A stretch of 64,000 nt of DNA, from assembly GCA_905250115.1 (NCBI GenBank), contig CAJNOI010000103.1, forward strand, positions 110,280 through 174,279, written 5' to 3'. The notes under the pieces are model-generated. The model did not search any database and had not been told where the DNA came from. It worked only from the letters and a program-made list of their open reading frames with translations. This DNA comes from Adineta steineri (taxonomy: Eukaryota > Rotifera > Eurotatoria > Adinetida > Adinetidae). Both the position numbers and the translations under genes were made by a program. Shown here piece by piece: positions 56,001 to 64,000 of the stretch (its first letter is position 1; every line of letters starts with the position of its first letter).

Positions 56001-59000
56001 TAAATAAATCATTAACAATAGCTGCTATACGACTACTATCACTTGAATTTGATGTTGAACGATTAAATGTTGGCGTTTGTTGTTGTTTATTAACTGGAAT
56101 AAATGATATTTCATTAGGTTGTTGAGGATCAGAACTTAATAAAGCAGCAAGATAATCATCTTTTGATGATGAAGTTTTTGATGCTGATGATGATGTCGGA
56201 TATTGTTCAAGCGAATCAGTTGAATTATTATTTGTTGAAAATACTGATGGATCATTTGAATCAAGATTTTGTAAAAGATCATAAAGTGGTGCATCTTTTT
56301 TTGTTGTTAAAGATGGAATTTGTGGTGTACGAATTAATGAACGTAATAATTTTGATTGACTATTTGCTGGTTGTGAATTATTTGGTAGTTTTTTAATTGA
56401 TGCTGTTGGTAATGGATTACGATCGAATATATCAGGTTCACTTTTTATTGTTGTTGGAGTAAGCTAAATAAGAAAAAGTAAATTAGATTTTGTTTAGTGG
56501 AAAACAAAATGTAACTAACTTGATTAAGTGGACGTGTTGCCGCAATTGCTACTGATGGTGAAATAATTGTATGATCTTGACATTCCATTTTAATATCATC
56601 TTTAAGTGATTGTGCCAGTAATTTTGGAAGTTTTCTTTGAATATGTACTTGATCATCATTATCCATAGATCGTTTTAAATTAATCGTTGTAGTCATATTT
56701 GATGATGATGATTTTCGTGTCGTACGACGTAGTACAATAGGTGATGAATGATTTGTTAATGGTGGGTCAAGATTTGCTGATGGTTCAAAAAATGAATCTA
56801 ATGAATTATCTGATAATGTCGATTGTGGATTTGCTAGAAGATAATCAGTTGGCTAAAAAGTAAAAGAAAAACAGTCAATAAATATATATTTATTTACGAA
56901 TAAATAAATTACTTCTCGTTTTGGTCTTCCAGGTTTTCTTGATGGTGAAACAGTAGCTATGACACTAGGTCGACTACCAAAACTATGTGAATGTTGTCGT
57001 GTTTTTTTCTTTGGTTTTTGATCCCATAATGTTAAATCAGATGTATTATTTACTTGTAATGATAGTTGATTTTTTAATGATGCACGTGCATTACTACCAA
57101 ATGATGATCTACTATTTCCAAGTAATTGAGTTGTACCACCTGATGCACGTAGATTAGATTTATGTCGAGAATTATAAACAAATGGAGCTTCAACAACAAC
57201 TTTTTGTGGACGGACTTCATCATTCAACAATGTCTAAATAGAAGAAAAAAATAATAAAAATTTTATCTATGAAAATAATTTGAATTATCTTACTCGAAGA
57301 AAAGTATCGCTACGTAATTTATTGGTATTATTTGTATTTGTTAATTTTCCATTTGATGTATTATCATCATGAGCAATTGATTCTGTTTTAATAATCGGTA
57401 CAGAAGCAGGTGATGACCATTTGGAATTATTTTCTGGTGTATTAACATCCAACGTACTGAGTGTTGTTGATGATGATGTTGTTATAGGTGGTTGTCGTCC
57501 TAAAATTTGTTTAAGAAGTATATCGGATGCTGCATTTGTATTATTGTTATTATTTGATATTCCATTTGTTGTTTGACTGGGATTTCGTCGACGTTTTGTT
57601 GGTGATGGTAAATCATTAGGTAATGGTGATACATGTGTTGTTGTAGGACTTTCAGCAACTTGTATAAGATCATCAAATGTATTTGAATGAAGTTTATTTT
57701 CGTTATGATAATGTGGACTTGGTGTTGTTGATGGTGGAGATTTTGTTGCAAGTAATTGTCTTAAACGTGTTGAACTACGTAATTGATTTGTTGCTTGCAT
57801 AGATGGCGCTAGAGTTGTTATTGGACTTGATGCTGTTGTATATATATCACTATTAGAAAAGTGTAATGATGATGGTGGATCAATTAATTGTAATGGTGAT
57901 AAAGGTTTTTTATTAGCTGGTGAACATGTTGGTAAAAATGAATTTAAATCATTTGTTGGTGATACAGATGTAAATAATAAATCAAACGAATTAGCAGGTG
58001 AAGAAACACTACCATGATTGGAATGAGCTAAACACATAAATAAGAGAATTAGATAAAAGAAAAATTTGTTATGTTTTATTAATTCAAACCTAATGAAGGA
58101 CTAAATGGTGTTCGTTTACTACCAAATTCAACAGTATCCGATGATGAAACAGCTATAAAAACAAAACATAATTAAGAATAAATTTGAAAGAAATTGAAAA
58201 TAATTACTATCAAGTGTAGAAGATTTTTGTATATTTGGTTTTGGTGGTGATGGTATACTTATTTGTTGTTGAGCTTTATCATTAGGACTAGATATTGGTG
58301 CTGATAAAGAATTTTGTACTTGACTTAAAGTACTCAAAGTACTTGATACATGTTGTTGTAATGAATTCGATGCATTCTTATGCATACCTAGCATAGTTAA
58401 TGCAAACTGTGTGCCAATGGGTGGTGTCGATGTTTGTGGTGGAGGTAACTGTGATGGTAATGATAGTGTTTGTGGCGATGATGTATGAGCTTTATTTAAT
58501 GATGATAATGATGGTGATGATGATGATTGTTGTTTATTTTTTTGTAGATCACGATTTGATACAATAATTGCTTTCATTAAACGTGTTGATGCATTTCCAT
58601 TTAAATCATTGATATTATCAATTAAACTATATATAAAAGTAATTTATAAGTTATACAAAATTTTTCGTTTTTTGATTTATTTACCGAACAATTGTATGAG
58701 TAGAAACAATTGATTCAGATTTACCAGTTGTTGTATTAGAAAATAATTTACTTTGAGTATTAACAAAAGCATATATACCATCGTGTAGACAAAAACGATA
58801 GACAGCACTTTTGGATTCACCTTTTTCGACAACTAGAATAGATAAAAGATATTGAATTGACTTTTATGATTATTACTAGATTTATTATTGAAACTTAGAG
58901 AGTGGAAAAGGAAACTAAGTCTCTAAGCTACATTTACTATTAACAATATCGAAAACAAAATGTGTGTCAACTGTTTTAAAACATCTGGCTCGTTATTTAT

Positions 59001-61148
59001 TATGCAAAAGTTTCTGTAAAGACCAATGTTAGTATCTATTTCAATGACGTATAATAGTATCATTATCTACAGTCAAAGTAAAAAAAAGAGAATTAAAGTT
59101 TGGGTGAGGGTGTTTCCTATGAATTCAGCTCTTAACTTTTGCTTTTTTGATTGAAAATGATTAATTTAATGCTGACTAAGGATTTAAAAACGAGATCTAA
59201 CTATTTCATGTACATAACTAAGCTTATATTCTGATAGGGAAAAAAGATCATAATCTTGATGTATTCAATATATTATGACAACTATACGAGTTAAATGCTT
59301 GAGAGTAAGATGAACTTCTTGTAGTTTCCGTTATATTTTCGATAGTATGAAATTAGTAGCGATATTCTAATTATATATCAGAAAAGTATAGTTTTTACAC
59401 AAATAATAATATTTGTAAAGAGAATGGATATGTAACGTAGTTAAACTCAAGTTTGAGAAAATGTCAAATCATTTACCTTCTTGAAAATGTTTATTAATTA
59501 ATGGGATATCATTATCATAAACATAATCTCGAAAATTTTTTCCCTTAAAATTCATATCAATTGTTTCACATTTCATATGACTAAATTGAACAGAAAAATA
59601 TATTTCAATTTAAAGAAACGTTTTGTCTTGTTTTTTTTACCTTGAATCTAAACTTTCAATATCATATTGTAGATTAATTCTTGAAGAAAATTGATCGAAA
59701 CCAAGTAATGCTGGTTTATCTTGTAATTCATTTAGTGGTGGTCGACGAGCAATACATATTAGAAATGTTTTATCACTACCCGATGGATCACGATGAAGAG
59801 CAACTGATACAAGCATTGTAAGATAAGGCGAAGATTCATCATTTGTTCGCATGCGACAAAGGAATGTACGTCCCCGCGATTGACCATTTTGTGATTGATC
59901 AGTATTAGCAGTTGGAGCTAATGAATCACCTAGAAAAAAATTCGATATAATGAAAAAATATAGATCATTAATAGATTTAACTAACCGGCATCTTTTTTTG
60001 CCCAAGCTTTGCTAAACTCGCCAACATCACTCGGATGTACACAATAGTACAAATTACGTCCAGCAAGTTCATCCTAAATGAATTATTTATGTTTTGCAAT
60101 TATCAAAATAAATCGAATTAATTACTTGAGAAAATTTTAAATACTGTCCAACATTATCGCTTACAAAATCAAGTTCACAATTATGATTTATTGTGAAGAA
60201 AAATCCATCCAGAGCCTAAAGGAACAAAAATAAATAAATTCATATCATATATATGATTTTTCTAGTGTATTCTTTATTAAATGAAGACCAAAATTCGATT
60301 AATTTGATTGAATTTTATCAATATATACAGTGCATTCATGCTCATAATTATGTATTTATATATTTTACTAGTCAAAAACCGATAATCTTTTTCATGTTAG
60401 AAGTATAGAAAAGAAAAGAAAGAAAGGAGTGTATTAGTACTCTGCTTTTACAAATAGCCTTTGAAACATTATTACAGAAGCAGCAGCTATAGTATACCAA
60501 CATCATTATATAGAATATGCTTGTGCGTTTACGAATATATTAAAGGAAGGAAAGAAAAGAAGACATAACAAGTAGAATAGCGACTACAAACGTTTTTTTT
60601 TTCTCTCTTTGTCTTCTGATCCAGTCTGCATAATGTTCCGTGTACGCGCGTACACACATAATATAGTGTGTAGCAAGATGGTTTTTTTTCGTCGTTGTCA
60701 TCGCTATTCTCTCAACACACACATACAGAAACAAAAAAAGAAAGAAAACAAAGAAAAACTAGTAGTATTCGTTCATTCATTCATATACTCCTCCACAGTT
60801 TTTCCTTGACATACAAAAGAACTAACATAAACTACATTTTTCCTATGACTATCATTACTATTACTCGTTCTTCTACCTTTTCTGTCAAAATTAAAAGATT
60901 AAAGAAAAGAAAAGAAGAAAAAAAAGATGGAATTTGTTTTGACATACCTCAAAAAGAAGTGGTCCAAGTGCATCATGTGCTAGTAGAGCTGGTCTCGACG
61001 ATGATACATCAGATTGCTGAATAATAGATGCAGAATCTGCTCGTTGTCGATTATTTGTTAATGTATCAGTTCGAGGTGAACAATTTGGTTTGAGATTTGC
61101 TGCTGATGATGATGGTGGTGATGTTGATATTAAATGAATATCATCCAT
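50099..61148 (-). CDS. p160 nuclear receptor coactivator (NCOA/SRC, Taiman-like)
   Basis: I assemble 23 phase-consistent exons, 1641 residues in all. Leftward they are 60948-61148, 60126-60215, 59986-60073, 59641-59929, 59477-59580, 58685-58832, 58208-58626, 58090-58152, 57294-58027, 56913-57233, 56520-56852, 55915-56463, 55700-55856, 55433-55474, 55221-55381, 54676-55164, 54558-54618, 54229-54503, 50692-50746, 50536-50632, 50368-50474, 50270-50296 and 50099-50214. PAS sequence (ALDGFFFTINHNCELDFVSD ... VGQYL) and the block SAVYRFCLHDG ... TQSKLFSN ... SIVSTH match NCOA proteins. LxxLL boxes LRQLL, LYDLL and LAALL, Ser/Thr-rich and polyGln regions follow. These scaffolds recruit acetyltransferases to nuclear receptors. 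No bHLH is visible. Confidence 0.82.
50747..54228 (-). other. 3.5-kb intron of the p160 gene
   Basis: The donor GTATAAG after ...ATNQ and the acceptor TTTTTTTAG before SYSNMN are both phase 0. The intron is AT-rich and contains simple repeats: TC runs near 50803 and 52407, a CATT tract near 51316-51350, TA runs near 51380 and 51930, and a GA run near 51661. No nested gene or transposon was recognised. It is far longer than the other introns here. Confidence 0.65.
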
Positions 61149-61515
61149 TCGTTACAAAATACTTTTCTATCGCATAGACATTCTGTGAATAAACAATAAA
61201 AAAGAAATATTTCAGCTATATAAATCACGTGGTACACCTGGAGTAAAAATCTATTGATGCGTGCAAGGATATAATATATTCAGGAAAAAAAAACTTTTTT
61301 TTCTCATTGGTTATATAGTTGTATACAAAGGGTAAAAAAAAACAAGGTATAAGGTGAAAAGAGCACAGATATTTTCAATATACAAACATTAGTTTGTTGA
61401 TAACAAAAACTTACTTTGTAGATATAGGCTTTTTCTTCTTTCAATTGATATAATAGTAAAATAAAGAGCAAAAAAATATGGCACAAAAGAGGAGAAAAAT
61501 GAAAAACAAATAATG

Positions 61516-61550
<35 letters not shown>

Positions 61551-62415
61551 TCGAATCTAATAATGAAAATAACTTGAAGGTTTTTAATCACATTTAATGC
61601 TATATACAATCGATTAATGAATAACTCATATGATTTTATATGAGATAATAATAATCTAAAAACAAAGAATTTTATCTGATAGTAATTAAAATAGAAAAAT
61701 TATTGGCCGTGGTTTTTACTTGTTTTTTAATGAATAAATGATCGTCATCAGCCGACAATCGCCATTGTGTATTAAGATTATGGGCGTGGTCCTCTGTATA
61801 TGTCTAATGCATTACTAGTTTACATTTTTTAACCAATCATAAAAAAGTATGGGTAAAACCCTGCAAGAAATATTTTTTTACGTTTACATACACATGAATA
61901 TTTCTATTACCTGATTATATTCATAGATAGTTGCACGGAAGAATTAACCGGTTATTAAATTCCGGAATATTTTCAAGACAAAAAATGGATAATATTAATT
62001 GTTTTATTGATACATAAAAATGAAGCTTATATTTTAAAAGAACTCGACTTTTTTTTTGAAATATATATTTCCAATACAATAATGATTGTCAAATGTCATT
62101 CTACTCCATAGACCGGGATTTGATAAATGTTTGTTTATAAGTACCGGATATATAGGATTAAGGCAAATCCTGTCCAAAATAACTTTATTTAGAAAAAAAA
62201 AGAAGATGAGTATTAAGTTATACTCCATGTAACTATCATTATTTAGTTCTGTTTCATAATCAATATATCTAAGATATGATGATCATTCATGAATATCTTT
62301 CAGAAGGATTTGATATTAGATATGCGTGATTATTCAAAAATTTAATTTTTATAAAAAAATAGATACAAAAAAAAGATTTATGAAAACATGGAAAAAAATA
62401 ATATCAATGCATAGA
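61149..62415. other. Intergenic region upstream of the p160 gene
   Basis: This contains the p160 promoter side, a (TAA)n microsatellite at about 61514-61549 and the 3' flank of the next gene. I looked for bHLH-coding exons here and saw none. Confidence 0.45.
61514..61549. repeat. (TAA)n microsatellite
   Basis: About 12 uninterrupted AAT/TAA units lie upstream of the p160 gene. Confidence 0.9.
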
Positions 62416-63738
62416 TTATGTAAGTGATTCTTCGAAAAATGATGGTCCTACTGCTGCTGCTGTTGATGCTGTTTGTGTACGATTACGTAGAAAATGTAAT
62501 ACATTAGTGAAACTACTTGGAACAACTCGTCCCAAGCGATAATTGAGTAGAACACATGTGACCATAGCTGCGCAAAGGAATAGTGCAATACCTAAAATAA
62601 TAGATGTTACAAAAGTTGTTGCTTTCCAAGGACTATGAACGTTATCGATTGTGCTTGTATCAATATGTTCACTAGGTGATGTTGTTATAATAGTAGATTT
62701 TTCTGTTGATATTGAATATGTTGTTGTTGATTGTGTAGTTGTTGTCGTTGTCGTTGTTATTGTTGTTGTTATTGTTGTGGTTGTAGTTGTAGTCGAAGTT
62801 GTTGTTCGATTTGGCCATTGACCAAACGATACAAGATGAATTGCTTTCAATTCTTCATCAAACCAAAAAATAGTTCGTACTTCATAAGTTATCAATGAAA
62901 CAATTCGTACATGACCACTTGTTGTTAACCATACAAGATTATAATCATAAACAAACATAGATTGAATATCAGCTACTATACTTGTATTCAATGGTAAAAT
63001 ATTCTTTGATAAAACAAAACCACTAGGTAATAATGCTAGTACATAGATTTTTTGTGCAATACGATCAGCTACATACAAACGATTTTCATCATAAGCTAAT
63101 GTTGATACTTCATGATAACCACTATCAATAAAAAGACAAGATTGAAATGGAACTATACGAGAACGACGATCAGTACGACAATGTACTACAACTGATTGTT
63201 GATCTGCAACTGAAACACTTAAATAAAAATTCATTGCATTATTATCAATATCTGTATCATTATATATCATATTTAAAATCGGAGATGTTGAATTCCAAAG
63301 ACGTTCTTTAAACATTTCATTAAAATCAAATAACATTACTGTATGACGTAATGTCCAAAGAAGTGTTGTTTGACCTGATAAATATACTAAATTCGCTCGA
63401 CATGGTGTATCATCAACAGGTAAAAATGGTACAATATGTGATCCAACTTGTAAATCAAGGGTATAAATAGTACTTGGTGAACAGATATACAGTCTATGTA
63501 TAATATTATTTGGTGCAAAAGTTTGTAATGGATAAACAGGATCATGATGACGATAAATTAAATGAAGATCATCATGTGTATAATCAAATTCTTTAATTTT
63601 TGCAAGATAAATCTTTGATTCTGTTAAAATTCCAATTGCTGGATTTAATATACGACAATTTACATTTTGAAAAAAAAATATAATAAAAATTAAAAAACTT
63701 TGTTGGCAAATTTTAGTCATCACTTTATTTTTCATCAT
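62416..63738 (-). CDS. Type I membrane glycoprotein with propeller-like ectodomain and Thr-rich stalk
   Basis: This single-exon gene encodes 440 residues. A signal peptide (about residues 10-28, ending NVNC) is followed by about 290 residues with YWTD/propeller-like strands (for example TLAYDENRLYVADRIAQKIYVL and MFVYDYNLVWLTTSGHVRIV). A stalk of almost pure threonine (about residues 312-345) fits dense O-glycosylation, then a transmembrane helix (VTSIILGIALFLCAAMVTCVLL) and a short cytosolic tail. It recalls LDL-receptor class B proteins such as Cueball but lacks EGF modules, so I do not name it. Role: a possible cell-surface receptor or adhesion protein. Confidence 0.72.
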   Translation of the reverse strand: MMKNKVMTKICQQSFLIFIIFFFQNVNCRILNPAIGILTESKIYLAKIKEFDYTHDDLHLIYRHHDPVYPLQTFAPNNIIHRLYICSPSTIYTLDLQVGSHIVPFLPVDDTPCRANLVYLSGQTTLLWTLRHTVMLFDFNEMFKERLWNSTSPILNMIYNDTDIDNNAMNFYLSVSVADQQSVVVHCRTDRRSRIVPFQSCLFIDSGYHEVSTLAYDENRLYVADRIAQKIYVLALLPSGFVLSKNILPLNTSIVADIQSMFVYDYNLVWLTTSGHVRIVSLITYEVRTIFWFDEELKAIHLVSFGQWPNRTTTSTTTTTTTITTTITTTTTTTTQSTTTYSISTEKSTIITTSPSEHIDTSTIDNVHSPWKATTFVTSIILGIALFLCAAMVTCVLLNYRLGRVVPSSFTNVLHFLRNRTQTASTAAAVGPSFFEESLT

Positions 63739-64000
63739 ATGTTCTCGACGGTCGTGTTACTTTTGTTATCTTGTTTGATAGAAAGAAACTTACGTCATTA
63801 TGACAAAGAGCAAGAAGAACGAAATTTCGTGTTTCTTTATCAGTTTACTAAGTGTATGTCTATAGTTTCGACTCAAAGTAAGAAAAGAATTGATTCACCA
63901 ATGAACTCATAGGATAATCTGGTCTCAGATTTGACAAATCACTTAGCAAAATTCAGTCTTTAATATTGCGAAGTCATAAGTAAGAAATTAATTGAAACCA
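63739..64000. other. Upstream flank of the glycoprotein gene
   Basis: This is the promoter side of the gene at 62416-63738. A 70-codon plus-strand ORF overlaps the gene's start and has no recognisable feature. Nothing else is seen. Confidence 0.4.

Overview
The window looks like nuclear DNA of a bdelloid rotifer (Adineta or a relative; genus not certain). Introns are mostly 45-65 bp with GT..AG ends, the DNA is AT-rich, genes are dense, and metazoan core genes (EEF1A, an SR splicing factor, NXT1, a p160 coactivator) sit beside fungal/plant-type transporters and lineage-specific NHL-repeat, ADP-ribosyltransferase and IAP genes. Short TGTGGG-type blocks like bdelloid telomere repeats are scattered inside it. 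A 518-base run of N (21177-21694) divides the window.

Region 1, an inverted duplication. Bases 1-7563 reappear in reverse orientation at about 27693-32155. Each arm carries an EGF-CFC (Cripto-like) gene (cut by the window edge on the left, complete on the right), a secreted six-cysteine peptide gene, a PEX11-gamma-like gene and a decayed RING-finger ORF. The left arm has about 3.1 kb absent from the right arm; it carries a four-BIR plus RING IAP gene and a 452-bp hAT-type element with a perfect 8-bp target duplication.

Region 2, the accessory spacer (7.6-27.7 kb). It holds a tandemly duplicated cassette: membrane NHL propeller genes, an ADP-ribosyltransferase/TPR gene and a divergent membrane NHL gene. 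Copy B (11.1-16.4 kb) is intact and copy A (7.7-10.7 kb) is largely decayed. Then come an intronless fungal-type amino acid permease, the gap with a 20-bp tandem repeat, a plant/oomycete-type ABCG half-transporter, a second hAT insertion and a GPCR fragment. Telomere-like foldback repeats recur through the spacer and lie where arm homology stops on both sides.

Region 3, core genome (31.8-64 kb): EGF-CFC, isochorismatase-fold hydrolase, APP1-type phosphatidate phosphatase, NXT1-like export factor, SR protein, beta-1,3-galactosyltransferase, ADP-ribosylglycohydrolase, LRR protein, EEF1A, a membrane RING ligase, an 11-kb p160/NCOA coactivator gene apparently without bHLH, and a mucin-stalked membrane glycoprotein. 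Several same-strand neighbours are 98-173 bp apart, two of them with splice-acceptor-like tracts just before the downstream ATG, so spliced-leader polycistrons are possible.

Exon boundaries were inferred by hand from splice motifs, reading frame and domain continuity. Family calls come from recognised motifs, not searches. Arm linkage crosses the gap, so the palindrome needs physical confirmation.
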